A DNA stretch of 18,578 bases from Acidobacteriota bacterium (GCA_019510535.1 JAEKKE010000082.1:1-18578); one strand, 5' to 3'; shown: positions 7,256 through 14,046, numbered from the stretch's first letter. The notes: generated from the letters alone by a model not told the origin. Numbers and translations: made by a program.

Positions 7256-8500
7256 TCACATCAGCTTTCTGCGCAGCATGTCCAGCGCATTCTGTGTCGC
7301 CCACCAGCGAATACGCTCGCGATCCCCACTGAGGCTCAGCTTCTTCACATCGGTATCCTGTCCATCGGCGAGCGCCACGAACACCAGACCCACTGGCTTC
7401 TCTTCTGTGCCTCCGCCAGGCCCGGCGATGCCGGTAATGCCGATACCGATCTCCGCGCCGGTCCTGGTGCGGATGCCTTCCGCCATTGCGCGGGCAACTG
7501 CACCGCTGACCGCGCCGAAGGCGTCTATGACAGACGCGGGGACATCGGTAAAGCTGCTCTTCAGATCATTGGAGTAGACAACCGCTCCTCCCAGGAAGGT
7601 GCGCGACGCATTGGGCAGTGAGGTCAAACGCTGTGCCAGCCAGCCGCCGGTGCAACTCTCAGCGGTGGCGACGCGTATGTCTTTCAGGCCCAGCAGCAGC
7701 TGCACGACCTCTTCCAGGGATTCTCCGTGCGAAGAGAAGACATCGTCCCCCATCTCCTGTTCGCAGCGGCTGGCGACTTCATCGACGCGGGCCTGCGCCT
7801 GGTTCAGGGATACGCCGGCATACTGAAAATGCAATTGAATCTCGCCGTTGTGCGCCAGGATCGTAGTCTCCACATCGCTGTAGCCCGTGTAGATGGGTGC
7901 GACCCGTGCATCGACGGTCGATTCCGGTACCAGCGCGATCCGCAGCATTCTTTTGGTGATGAACCGTGGCGGCAAAATGGAGTGCAATCGCGGGCGCACT
8001 TCAGCGTCGTACATTGCCTTCATCTCCTTTGGTGGTCCAGGAAGAAGGATGACGAGCTTGCGATGCTTGCCGACTACCGTGTCCATGAACTGTCCTGGGG
8101 CCGACCCATTGGCATTGGGCAACACCACAGCACCGTCAATGACGTCGGCCTGCTTGGCGTTGTTGTCGGACATGGTGATGCCGCGCTTGGCAAAGCGTGT
8201 ATGAAGGCCGGCGAGCAGATCGTTACTACGCTTGAGGTTGAGTTTGAGGACAGAAGCAACTGCCTCGCGCGTCAGATCGTCCTCTGTTGGTCCCAGACCT
8301 CCCGAGAGCAGTACGATGTCGACCCGTGACAGGGCAGTCGCGATAGCACCCGTGAGATGGGTGAAGTTGTCGCCCACAATGGTTTTGAAATCGACCGTAA
8401 CCCCAAGCGAGTTAAGGCGGTCGGTGAGAAAGAGCGAGTTCGTGTCCTGGCGATGCGGCGTCAGCATTTCAGAGCCGATCGCGATAATCTCTGCGTTCAT
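7256..8500 (-). CDS. cinA: CinA-family protein (competence/damage-inducible, NMN amidohydrolase type)
   Basis: The 414-residue protein has the two usual domains. The N-terminal molybdopterin-binding-like (COG1058) domain contains MNAEIIAIGSEML, LLSGGLGPTEDDLTREAV (64-81) and ILLPGPPKEMKAMY. The C-terminal domain (about 262-414) contains ATAESCTGGWLAQRL (278-292) and GITGIAGPGGGTEEKPVG (354-371), motifs of the nicotinamide mononucleotide deamidase PncC. Full-length CinA proteins in other bacteria hydrolyse ADP-ribose and/or deamidate NMN in pyridine nucleotide salvage; which applies here is not visible. The start ATG (8500) overlaps the TGA of the preceding gene in an ATGA arrangement, so translation is probably coupled. 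Confidence 0.95.
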   Translation of the reverse strand: MNAEIIAIGSEMLTPHRQDTNSLFLTDRLNSLGVTVDFKTIVGDNFTHLTGAIATALSRVDIVLLSGGLGPTEDDLTREAVASVLKLNLKRSNDLLAGLHTRFAKRGITMSDNNAKQADVIDGAVVLPNANGSAPGQFMDTVVGKHRKLVILLPGPPKEMKAMYDAEVRPRLHSILPPRFITKRMLRIALVPESTVDARVAPIYTGYSDVETTILAHNGEIQLHFQYAGVSLNQAQARVDEVASRCEQEMGDDVFSSHGESLEEVVQLLLGLKDIRVATAESCTGGWLAQRLTSLPNASRTFLGGAVVYSNDLKSSFTDVPASVIDAFGAVSGAVARAMAEGIRTRTGAEIGIGITGIAGPGGGTEEKPVGLVFVALADGQDTDVKKLSLSGDRERIRWWATQNALDMLRRKLM

Positions 8501-9552
8501 GAATTTATAGATGGCAGAAGCTGCCCTTCGATACCGAGTTCGACGTGATAGAGCGCGTTATTGGTAGCGATGGCGGCGCAGCCGTCTTCCAGGAAACAGA
8601 ACCCGACAATCGAGTTACCGGAGACAATCAGCGATGCCTCGCGCCTGGGCGTGATGCGCACAATGCCGCGCTGTCCGTTCAGCGATGCCGCGAGATAGAA
8701 GTTACCGTCGATATCAAAGGCAGAGCCTTGCGGACGTCCCAGCCCGTTGTAGAAGGTATCTACCTCTCCATTGCGGTTGATGGTGTACACATGGTCGCGG
8801 CTGGAGGTCGTCGGCGCCGTCACGAAGAGAGTGCCGGTTGTGTCAAAGGTAAGGTGATAGGCTGCGACGCTGGGTTCGAGCGTGGCGTAGACAAAGATCT
8901 GGCGCTCGCGGTCGATCTTGAAGATGGTTCCACTGCGGTCACCCACAAACAGATTGCCGTCGTTATCGAAGGCGATTCCGGTGGCAACACCCATGCCTTC
9001 GGCGTAAACAGTCATCGCCCCGGTGGGAGAGACGCGGTAGACGATGCCCTCCGCACGAGAGCTGGCATAGAGGTAGCCTTCTGCATCGAAGGCCAGGCCG
9101 GTGGGGTTCATCAGGTCACGCACAAAGGGGCGCACCTGGAAGTCGCGATCGATGCGGAAGATCGAAACTGGCGTCTTCTGATTGCGCGGTCCGGAGAGTG
9201 TGGCATAGACATTGCCTTGTGCGTCGACCGCCGGATTGGCGACAGGATGCAGGTTGTCCGCCATGGGAACCGCGACTCTCACGGGAAGGGGATTGCTGGC
9301 TGAGGCGTGAGAGCGGACGACCAGGTCTCCGGTAATAGAGCCTTCCGGGACTCGCACCGACAGGCGTGAAGTCCGCGAGAGAGCAAGCCGCGCAGGCACA
9401 TCGCCGATGGTGACGGTCGGCAGATGCCCTTCATACACGCCGAGAGCCTTGCCCTGTACCTGGAACTCGCCGTTCGGCAGGGCTGCCAGTGGTGTTACCG
9501 AGTCGAGGTGAGGCGCTTCGACATTTGACCCAAAACGAAAGGCTGGTGCCAT
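8497..9552 (-). CDS. TIG/IPT domain plus NHL/SMP-30-like beta-propeller protein
   Basis: The 351-residue protein appears to have an N-terminal immunoglobulin-like TIG/IPT domain (about 13-95). A six-bladed beta-propeller follows (about 100-345), made of repeats of the form GLAFDxxGxLYxxxxxxGxIYRV, for example NPTGLAFDAEGYLYASSR, ATGIAFDNDGNLFVGDR and PQGSAFDIDGNFYLA. Such NHL or SMP-30-like propellers bind ligands or hydrolyse lactones, but no catalytic metal site is recognisable, so function is open. There is no signal peptide and no membrane anchor, which is unusual for TIG-propeller proteins; it may be cytoplasmic. The ATG at 9552 lacks a Shine-Dalgarno sequence and has TAGGCT 6 nt upstream. 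The stop overlaps the cinA start by 4 nt. Confidence 0.85.
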   Translation of the reverse strand: MAPAFRFGSNVEAPHLDSVTPLAALPNGEFQVQGKALGVYEGHLPTVTIGDVPARLALSRTSRLSVRVPEGSITGDLVVRSHASASNPLPVRVAVPMADNLHPVANPAVDAQGNVYATLSGPRNQKTPVSIFRIDRDFQVRPFVRDLMNPTGLAFDAEGYLYASSRAEGIVYRVSPTGAMTVYAEGMGVATGIAFDNDGNLFVGDRSGTIFKIDRERQIFVYATLEPSVAAYHLTFDTTGTLFVTAPTTSSRDHVYTINRNGEVDTFYNGLGRPQGSAFDIDGNFYLAASLNGQRGIVRITPRREASLIVSGNSIVGFCFLEDGCAAIATNNALYHVELGIEGQLLPSINS

Positions 9553-9558
9553 GGATTA

Positions 9559-9564
9559 AGCCTA
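9559..9564 (-). promoter_or_regulatory. -10-like box immediately before the propeller gene
   Basis: TAGGCT on the minus strand lies 6 nt before the ATG at 9552, which lacks a Shine-Dalgarno sequence. It is a weak TAnnnT match and has no clear -35 box; it is listed because the same spacing recurs at ribE, ftsY, rimO and mutL. Confidence 0.25.
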
Positions 9565-9635
9565 ACGCAGGTGGGAACGTTCGCGCCCGGGTAGCGCATG
9601 AAACAGGTTGTCACCGCCGTGGGCGTATCGATAAA

Positions 9636-9720
9636 TAAATTCGAGATTCCCATAATCTGGGTGCCCCATCCATTGCGGCGCAATGGGTGGGCATCCAGTT
9701 TCAGGGCCAGTTTGGCGATA
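9636..9720. repeat. REP-like repeat, two-arm (hairpin) copy
   Basis: The core is a long imperfect hairpin at 9657-9698: outer arms CTGGGTGCCC and GGGCATCCAG pair with one G-T wobble, and inner arms CCATTGC (9670-9676) and GCAATGG (9680-9686) are perfect around a GGC loop. The right arm plus its flank (9680-9720) repeats at 4520-4560. It fills most of the gap between the propeller gene start and the pgpA stop. Two facing arms here and one arm there resemble the doublet/singlet organisation of REP elements. It could also act as a weak transcript end for pgpA. Confidence 0.6.
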
Positions 9721-9724
9721 GGGC

Positions 9725-10234
9725 TTAGAAATTGGGGAAGGCGAAGTGCGCGATCAACACAAAACAGATGAGCGCATAGCCGCCTGCCATCAGGTCGTCG
9801 GCCATAATGCCTGTCCCGCTCGGCAGGTGCTCCAACTGGCGCACCGGGGGCGGCTTGAGGATATCGAAGAGCCGGAAAAGAACCAGGGCCATCACATAGT
9901 GTTTCCAGATGGGGGCAGCAAAGAGCAGCGCGATCCACTGGCCGGCCACTTCATCGATCACGACGATTTGAGGGTCTTTTTGGCCACTTTCGCGCGCAAC
10001 GCGGCTTGCCGCGGGAATGCCGGCCAGCGTAGCCAGGATCGCGAACACGAGGGTCAGGATCGTCAACTGCGGCCGGGTAAGGTCAAGAAAGTAGGCCGAT
10101 AGACGCCAGATCAGCACTGCCGCTATCGATCCATATGTCCCGGGGCCAGGTTTGAGCAGCCCCGAGCCAAAGAATGTGCCAAGAATCCACGCCCAAGGAG
10201 TTTTGCGAGTGTTTGCTGCGACGCTAGTCGTCAT
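9725..10234 (-). CDS. pgpA: Phosphatidylglycerophosphatase A
   Basis: The 169-residue membrane protein has the PgpA family motifs: GSGLLKPGPGTYGS (23-36), VVIDEVAGQW (91-100), FRLFDILKPPP (120-130) and GIMADDLMAG (142-151), which carry the conserved acidic residues thought to bind metal. Hydrophobic segments at about 36-50, 56-74, 97-120 and 152-168 fit a four-helix membrane enzyme. It dephosphorylates phosphatidylglycerol phosphate to phosphatidylglycerol. I chose the ATG at 10234 (MTTSVAANTRKTPWAW). The frame stays open upstream to 10645, but that part overlaps yacG in another frame and the palindromic element, and resembles no protein. The start overlaps the yacG stop by 11 nt, indicating translational coupling. 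Confidence 0.95.
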   Translation of the reverse strand: MTTSVAANTRKTPWAWILGTFFGSGLLKPGPGTYGSIAAVLIWRLSAYFLDLTRPQLTILTLVFAILATLAGIPAASRVARESGQKDPQIVVIDEVAGQWIALLFAAPIWKHYVMALVLFRLFDILKPPPVRQLEHLPSGTGIMADDLMAGGYALICFVLIAHFAFPNF

Positions 10235-10442
10235 CGTTATCCTGCTGCGGACGCCGGGCATGCTCCGCAAGTCCTTCCAGTACTTCAGGATCCAGGATAG
10301 GGGAAGAGATACGGTACTCTCCCGAAGCCCATTTGCCGAGGTCGATACGGCGACAGCGGTCGCTGCAAAAAGGGAAGTCTTGGTCCTTTTCCAGCACCAG
10401 GGTGCGGCAGGTTGGACAGCGGAGTGCTTTGTTCGGTGCCAT
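10224..10442 (-). CDS. yacG: YacG-type zinc-binding protein (DNA gyrase inhibitor family)
   Basis: The 72-residue protein has the YacG (DUF329) pattern: CPTC (9-12), then FCSDRC (25-30), giving CxxC-x13-CxxxC for one zinc ion, followed by the diagnostic DLGKWASGEYRI. E. coli YacG binds GyrB and inhibits gyrase; that role is assumed here by family only. The C-terminus ends in an acidic run (QQDNDDD). The ATG at 10442 is preceded by GGAGAAGG at good spacing, a clear ribosome site; the longer open frame to 10742 crosses the palindromic repeat and is rejected. It is the first gene of a yacG-pgpA pair. Confidence 0.9.
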   Translation of the reverse strand: MAPNKALRCPTCRTLVLEKDQDFPFCSDRCRRIDLGKWASGEYRISSPILDPEVLEGLAEHARRPQQDNDDD

Positions 10443-10454
10443 CGGTTTCCTTCT

Positions 10455-10470
10455 CCAAGGTACACCTTGG
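10455..10470. promoter_or_regulatory. 16-bp inverted repeat between two divergent ribosome sites
   Basis: CCAAGGT (10455-10461) and ACCTTGG (10464-10470) are perfect inverted repeats around two bases. The site abuts the yacG Shine-Dalgarno sequence on one side and overlaps GGGAGG of a tiny plus-strand frame on the other. It has the size of an operator for a dimeric regulator or a small RNA hairpin; function is unproven. Confidence 0.3.
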
Positions 10471-10479
10471 GAGGATGCC

Positions 10480-10551
10480 ATGAAAAACCGGCAAAAAAGC
10501 AGAAAAATAGCGACGTCGGCGGGTTTCGCAGCGTCTGTATCCCGGGCGTAG
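10480..10551 (+). CDS. Possible 23-codon ORF ended by the palindromic element
   Basis: The ATG at 10480 has a strong Shine-Dalgarno sequence (GGGAGG, 10469-10474, 5-nt gap) and opens a frame for MKNRQKSRKIATSAGFAASVSRA. The basic start followed by a mildly hydrophobic stretch resembles the beginning of a signal peptide. Its TAG stop (10549-10551) is made by the left end of the palindromic repeat, so this may be the remnant of a longer gene cut by the insertion, or simply chance. Only 37 nt separate it from the divergent yacG start. Confidence 0.2.
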   Translation: MKNRQKSRKIATSAGFAASVSRA

Positions 10552-10663
10552 AGCATTTTTCCTGGAGGTGTAGAGTAGGGCTTCCCGCATTGATGGGCGT
10601 TTTCCGCAATGAAAACGCCGCTGTACGAGCTTCCGGGATACCCAACAGCAGGAAAATGCTCTA
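10549..10663. repeat. Palindromic intergenic element, copy 2 (115 bp)
   Basis: This is the second copy of the element at 3250-3365, in the same orientation. Terminal arms TAGAGCATTTTTCCTG and CAGGAAAATGCTCTA are inverted repeats with a one-base length difference. The inner stem GGCGTTTTC (10596-10604) and GAAAACGCC (10611-10619) is identical to copy 1, as is GGGATACCC near the right end. It sits between the divergent starts of yacG and the secreted-protein gene, so it is not tied to a termination position. Confidence 0.85.
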
Positions 10664-10689
10664 AAATTTTACGCCGGAAGTAAGGCAGT

Positions 10690-10700
10690 ACGTAGTACGT
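10690..10700. promoter_or_regulatory. Short inverted/direct repeat upstream of the secreted-protein gene
   Basis: ACGTA-G-TACGT is a perfect inverted repeat, and the same bases contain AGTACGT twice in tandem (10687-10700). It lies 30 nt before the ATG at 10730, in a position where a regulator could act. No promoter boxes are convincing. This is suggestive only. Confidence 0.2.
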
Positions 10701-10729
10701 CGTTGTTGGAACTAGAAAGGTAACACCGC

Positions 10730-11068
10730 ATGAAGAAAACAACCCGTTTTGTTATGCCGCTCGCAGCAGCGGCCATCCTTGCCAGCTCCTCGGTTATGAC
10801 GCTGGCCCAGCAGACCCAGTCACCCACCACCGCGCAGTACAACGGCTCGTTCGCAGGCTCTCCGGAACAGGAGCAGGCCTACAAGGACGGCTTGGAGGCG
10901 GCCAAACTGGATACGCTGGCCAAGCGTAAGATCGACCCCACCAGCTCGCATCTGTACAAGAACCCGCCTGCCCGCGTGAAGAAAGATCAGCGTGATGCCT
11001 ATCGCTCTGCCTTCACCTCCGGCTACAACAAGGCGATCAACGATGCGAAGGCGAACGGCGGTTTCTAA
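10730..11068 (+). CDS. Small secreted hypothetical protein, 112 residues
   Basis: A clear Sec signal peptide is visible: basic MKKTTR, a hydrophobic core (VMPLAAAAILASSSVM) and a probable signal peptidase I site after A26 (TLA before QQ). The mature part is about 86 residues, hydrophilic and rich in Ala, Lys, Asp and Tyr. Two similar segments occur, AYKDGLEAAKLD (50-61) and AYRSAFTSGYNKAIND (about 90-105), perhaps a short internal repeat. There is no cysteine, lipobox or membrane anchor. I do not recognise the family; a periplasmic protein is the best guess. AAAGG lies 8-12 nt before the ATG. The gene stands alone, between a palindromic element and a bidirectional terminator. Confidence 0.8.
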   Translation: MKKTTRFVMPLAAAAILASSSVMTLAQQTQSPTTAQYNGSFAGSPEQEQAYKDGLEAAKLDTLAKRKIDPTSSHLYKNPPARVKKDQRDAYRSAFTSGYNKAINDAKANGGF

Positions 11069-11090
11069 ACCACGAAGCGCAGGAAATACG

Positions 11091-11117
11091 AAAAAGGCCC
11101 CATCGTGGGGCCTTTTT
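11091..11117. terminator. Bidirectional intrinsic terminator
   Basis: A perfect 12-bp stem, AAAAAGGCCCCA with TGGGGCCTTTTT around a TCG loop, has five T residues at its end on either strand. It lies between the stop of the secreted-protein gene (11068, plus) and that of rimO (11137, minus), so it can end transcription of both. Confidence 0.92.
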
Positions 11118-11136
11118 CATTGTGCCTGGAGGATGA

Positions 11137-12705
11137 TTACTCGATGATCCGCGCGACTACATCGTAGTCATGCGATTCAGTGATCTCGGCGCGATAGAAG
11201 GTGCCGGGAACCAGAGTCTCGTGCGGTCCGAAGTCGTTGATGAGCACCTTGCCGTCAATCTCAGGAGCGTGCAGCATGGTGCGTGCGTCCCACAGCAGCG
11301 GTGTCTCTTCGTTCGGGCCCTCCACCAGAATCTCGACTTCGCGTCCCACCCAGGTCTTCTTCGCCTTGATGCTGAGCTTCTGCTGCAGGCGCATCAGCTT
11401 GCGGCGGCGCGACTCGATCGTGCGTGAAGGCACCTTCTCGTCCAGATCGAAAGCCTTGGCGCCCTCTTCATCCGAGTAAGAGAAGACGCCGAGCCAGTCG
11501 ATCTGCGCCTTCTGGATAAAGTCCGTCAGCTCTTCGAACTCGGCATCGGTCTCCCCGGGGAAGCCGACGATGAAGCTGGTCCGCAGCGCGATGCCGGGCA
11601 CTGTCGCGCGGGCGCGCTCGATCATCTTCAGGAAGATGTCGCCGGAGCCGCCGCGCTTCATGCGCTTCAGGGCCGTGGGCGAGGCGTGCTGCAGCGGAAC
11701 ATCCAGGTACTTGGAGATGTTGTCGTGCTTCGCGATGGTTTCGAGAAGCAGCGGCGTGACCTTGTTGGGATAGGCGTAGAGGAATCGCAGCCACTTGATG
11801 CCGCCGACGCCGGGGACATTGATCTGTGCCAGGGCATCGAGCAGTTGTGCCAGGCCGTCCTTCAGGCCGAGGTCTTCGCCGTAGCAGGTGGTGTCCTGGC
11901 CGATCAGTGTAATCTCGCGTACACCCTGCTTCACCAGCGACTCGGCTTCGGTAATGATCGACGACATGCGGCGTGAGCGGAACTTGCCGCGAAGCTGCGG
12001 AATGATGCAGAAGGTGCAGGGATGATCGCAGCCTTCTGCGATCTTGATATACGCCGAAGCCTTTGGCGTAGTGAGGATGCGCGGTGTCTCGTCAGAGTAG
12101 AGATACTCGGGCAGAGAAGGCGATGCGCCGTCCCATGCATCGCGGCTGAAGCGGCCCTGCTCTTCACGCAGATCGCCTTCAGGACGCGAGTGTTTCTTTA
12201 CGGCCGAGGGAGCGCGGTCGATCAGCTCAGATTCAAGCGACGGCGTTGCGTTGATGATGTTGAAGGGAGAAGGCTCTTGTTTGACCGGAGCCATGCCTGC
12301 GGCCGCGAGTACAGCTTCCAACTCACCGGTACCGATGACGGCATCGACTTCGGGGATGTTCTTGCGGATCTCGTCACGATAGCGCTCGACCAGGCAGCCG
12401 GCGACGATGAGCTTCTGCGCACGGCCCGCGGTCTTGTGCTGCGCCATCTCCAGGATGGCGTTGACTGACTCCTGCTTGGCAGAGTCGATGAAGCTGCAGG
12501 TGTTCACGACGATAATGTCGGCTTGTTCTGCATGCGGTGTCAGCTCGGCGCCTGCGTGGTGCAGCAGGCCCATCATGACTTCAGAGTCGACAAGGTTCTT
12601 CGGGCAGCCGAGAGATACAAATCCGATACGTGTTTTTTGCGTTGCGGCGTCGCGGTCGAGCACAGCTTCAGACGCGAAATCGCCAGATTTTACAGGGGTA
12701 GGCAC
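11137..12705 (-). CDS. rimO: Ribosomal protein S12 methylthiotransferase RimO
   Basis: The 522-residue radical-SAM methylthiotransferase has an N-terminal UPF0004 domain (25-135) with three cluster cysteines (C34 in SLGCPKN, C70 in VNTCSF, C104 in AGCLVERY). The radical-SAM core carries C226-x3-C230-x2-C233 in EGCDHPCTFCIIPQLRG, and a C-terminal TRAM domain covers the last 70 residues. It adds a methylthio group to the conserved aspartate of ribosomal protein S12. The SLGCPKNLVDSE start distinguishes RimO from MiaB. At 522 residues it is about 80 longer than E. coli RimO. The excess is a short N-terminal extension and a roughly 60-residue hydrophilic insert (about 140-205) between UPF0004 and radical-SAM domains. 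The start is GTG (12705), with no Shine-Dalgarno sequence and TAGAAT 6 nt upstream; an ATG two bases earlier is out of frame. Confidence 0.94.
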   Translation of the reverse strand: MPTPVKSGDFASEAVLDRDAATQKTRIGFVSLGCPKNLVDSEVMMGLLHHAGAELTPHAEQADIIVVNTCSFIDSAKQESVNAILEMAQHKTAGRAQKLIVAGCLVERYRDEIRKNIPEVDAVIGTGELEAVLAAAGMAPVKQEPSPFNIINATPSLESELIDRAPSAVKKHSRPEGDLREEQGRFSRDAWDGASPSLPEYLYSDETPRILTTPKASAYIKIAEGCDHPCTFCIIPQLRGKFRSRRMSSIITEAESLVKQGVREITLIGQDTTCYGEDLGLKDGLAQLLDALAQINVPGVGGIKWLRFLYAYPNKVTPLLLETIAKHDNISKYLDVPLQHASPTALKRMKRGGSGDIFLKMIERARATVPGIALRTSFIVGFPGETDAEFEELTDFIQKAQIDWLGVFSYSDEEGAKAFDLDEKVPSRTIESRRRKLMRLQQKLSIKAKKTWVGREVEILVEGPNEETPLLWDARTMLHAPEIDGKVLINDFGPHETLVPGTFYRAEITESHDYDVVARIIE

Positions 12706-12711
12706 ATTAAT

Positions 12712-12717
12712 ATTCTA
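12712..12717 (-). promoter_or_regulatory. -10 box placing transcription start at the rimO GTG
   Basis: TAGAAT (12717-12712, minus strand) matches the -10 consensus at five of six positions and is exactly 6 nt from the GTG. A normal start site would fall on the start codon, giving a leaderless mRNA. No good -35 box is seen. Confidence 0.4.
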
Positions 12718-12781
12718 CCCTGATTTCCACCACTTTCCTGATCGCTCAGGCAGGCCATCAGCAGGCTTCTCGAAACACTGC

Positions 12782-12787
12782 TAAACT
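12782..12787 (+). promoter_or_regulatory. Putative -10 box of the SRP RNA gene
   Basis: TAAACT ends 5 nt before the inferred 5' end of the 4.5S RNA at 12793. A matching -35 element is not evident. The spacing to the RNA end supports the call. Confidence 0.4.
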
Positions 12788-12792
12788 AAACA

Positions 12793-12891
12793 AGTGCCGG
12801 GACCTACGCGACGTAATCCCGCGAACCCCGCCAGGTCCGGAAGGAAGCAACGGTAACGGGCCAGTACGTGCGCAGTAGGCTCCCCGGTACT
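12793..12891 (+). ncRNA. ffs: Signal recognition particle RNA, small bacterial (4.5S) type
   Basis: The stretch contains the nearly invariant SRP domain IV sequence AGGTCCGGAAGGAAGCAA (12832-12849), with the GGAA tetraloop and the asymmetric loop that bind Ffh. The two ends pair: AGTGCCGGG (12793-12801) with CCCGGTACT (12883-12891), with one G-U. The length of about 99 nt fits the short 4.5S class without an Alu domain. Exact ends are uncertain by a few bases. It forms the SRP with Ffh, whose receptor FtsY is encoded at 4561-5547. It is transcribed toward fabH with no clear terminator in between. Confidence 0.95.
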
Positions 12892-12949
12892 CTTCAAAGC
12901 ACTCTTCAGTTGTCTCCCCCACTCTACAATCCATCGCTGGTCCGATATC

Positions 12950-12963
12950 CTTCCAATTGGAAG
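12950..12963. promoter_or_regulatory. 14-bp perfect palindrome before fabH
   Basis: CTTCCAATTGGAAG is fully self-complementary and lies 3 nt before the fabH Shine-Dalgarno sequence. A -10-like TACAAT (12925-12930) sits 19 nt upstream, so the palindrome would be in the early transcript or act as an operator. It does not match the known FapR consensus (TTAGTACC-type). Confidence 0.35.
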
Positions 12964-12977
12964 TGTGAGGTGACCGT

Positions 12978-13994
12978 TTGTCTCTTGAGTTGAAGCCACA
13001 CGTCAGCGTGCGGGCGAAGATCAGTTCTCTTGGAACCTATGTCCCCCCTCGGCTGTTGACCAATGCCGATCTGGAGAAGATGGTCGAAACCAATGACCAG
13101 TGGATCGTGGAGCGCACGGGCATTCGTGAGCGTCACGTGGTTGACAAGGGCATAGCAACCAGCGATCTGGCGGCAGAGGCAGCGAAGAGATGCCTGGAGG
13201 CGCGTGGAGTTTCTCCTGACGAGGTCGACGCAATCATCGTCGCGACCGTGACTCCGGACATGATGTTTCCCGCTACCGCCTGTCTGGTGCAAAACAAGCT
13301 GGGTGCTCGCGGCGCATGGGGCTTTGATCTCTCTGCTGCTTGTTCCGGTTTTCCGTATGCCTTGCAGGTCGGCGCCAAGCTGGTAGAGAGCGGCGCTCAC
13401 AAGAAGGTGCTGGTCATCGGCGCCGATACAATGTCGTCCATCCTCGACTACACCGACCGTACGACCTGCATCCTGTTCGGTGATGGCGCGGGCGCGGTAC
13501 TGATTGAGCCATGTGAGAGCGATGAAGTCGGCCTGATTGATTTCTTGCATGAGGTCGATGGCGCCGGCGGCGTCTCGCTGAATATGCCTGGCGGCGGCAG
13601 CCTTCACCCTTCCAGCCACGAGACCATCGATCAGAAGATGCACTATGTGCATCAGGATGGCCAGGCGGTTTATAAGTTTGCGGTACGCAAGATGGCAGAG
13701 GCGGCCGAGGCTGTGCTCACACGCAATCACGTGACGGGCGAAGAGCTAGGCTGCTTTATTCCGCACCAGGCAAACAAACGCATCATCCTGTCCACAGCGG
13801 AACGTCTTGGCATGCCCGAAGATCGGGTCATCATCAACATCGACCGTTACGGCAACACGACTGCTGGAACCATTCCTCTTGCCATGGGAACTGCTGTGGA
13901 AGAAAAACGGCTGAAGAAGGGCGATCTGGTACTTCTGGCCTCCGTCGGAGCCGGGTTTACTGTCGCTTCTACGCTTCTGCGCTGGGAGATTTAG
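12978..13994 (+). CDS. fabH: Beta-ketoacyl-ACP synthase III
   Basis: The 338-residue thiolase-fold enzyme has the FabH triad: C122 in DLSAACSGF, H263 in IPHQANKR and N293 in IDRYGNTTAGT. It condenses acetyl-CoA (or a branched starter) with malonyl-ACP to start type II fatty-acid synthesis. The start is a TTG at 12978: GAGGTG lies 5 nt upstream, and the next in-frame candidate (GTG at 13008) has no ribosome site. The N-terminal MSLELKPHVSVRAKI is about ten residues longer than in E. coli FabH. It is a stand-alone gene here, without plsX or fabD beside it, and ends in a strong terminator. A palindrome just upstream may serve in regulation. Confidence 0.96.
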   Translation: MSLELKPHVSVRAKISSLGTYVPPRLLTNADLEKMVETNDQWIVERTGIRERHVVDKGIATSDLAAEAAKRCLEARGVSPDEVDAIIVATVTPDMMFPATACLVQNKLGARGAWGFDLSAACSGFPYALQVGAKLVESGAHKKVLVIGADTMSSILDYTDRTTCILFGDGAGAVLIEPCESDEVGLIDFLHEVDGAGGVSLNMPGGGSLHPSSHETIDQKMHYVHQDGQAVYKFAVRKMAEAAEAVLTRNHVTGEELGCFIPHQANKRIILSTAERLGMPEDRVIINIDRYGNTTAGTIPLAMGTAVEEKRLKKGDLVLLASVGAGFTVASTLLRWEI

Positions 13995-14009
13995 CAGGCA
14001 GACAGATCA

Positions 14010-14046
14010 CGCCGGCGCTTCTTTCGAAGCGCCGGCGCATATTTTT
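14010..14046 (+). terminator. Intrinsic terminator of fabH
   Basis: A perfect 12-bp GC-rich stem (CGCCGGCGCTTC at 14010-14021 with GAAGCGCCGGCG at 14026-14037, loop TTTC) is followed by ATATTTTT, a T-tract ending at 14046. It starts 15 nt after the fabH stop codon. Confidence 0.88.

Noticed and set aside
10235..10645. Long N-terminal extension of pgpA
   Set aside because: It runs through yacG in another frame and through the palindromic element. The family N-terminus fits the ATG at 10234.
12924..13730. Minus-strand open frame of 268 codons opposite fabH
   Set aside because: It is antisense to a clear fabH and has no recognisable motifs; explained by codon bias of the true gene.
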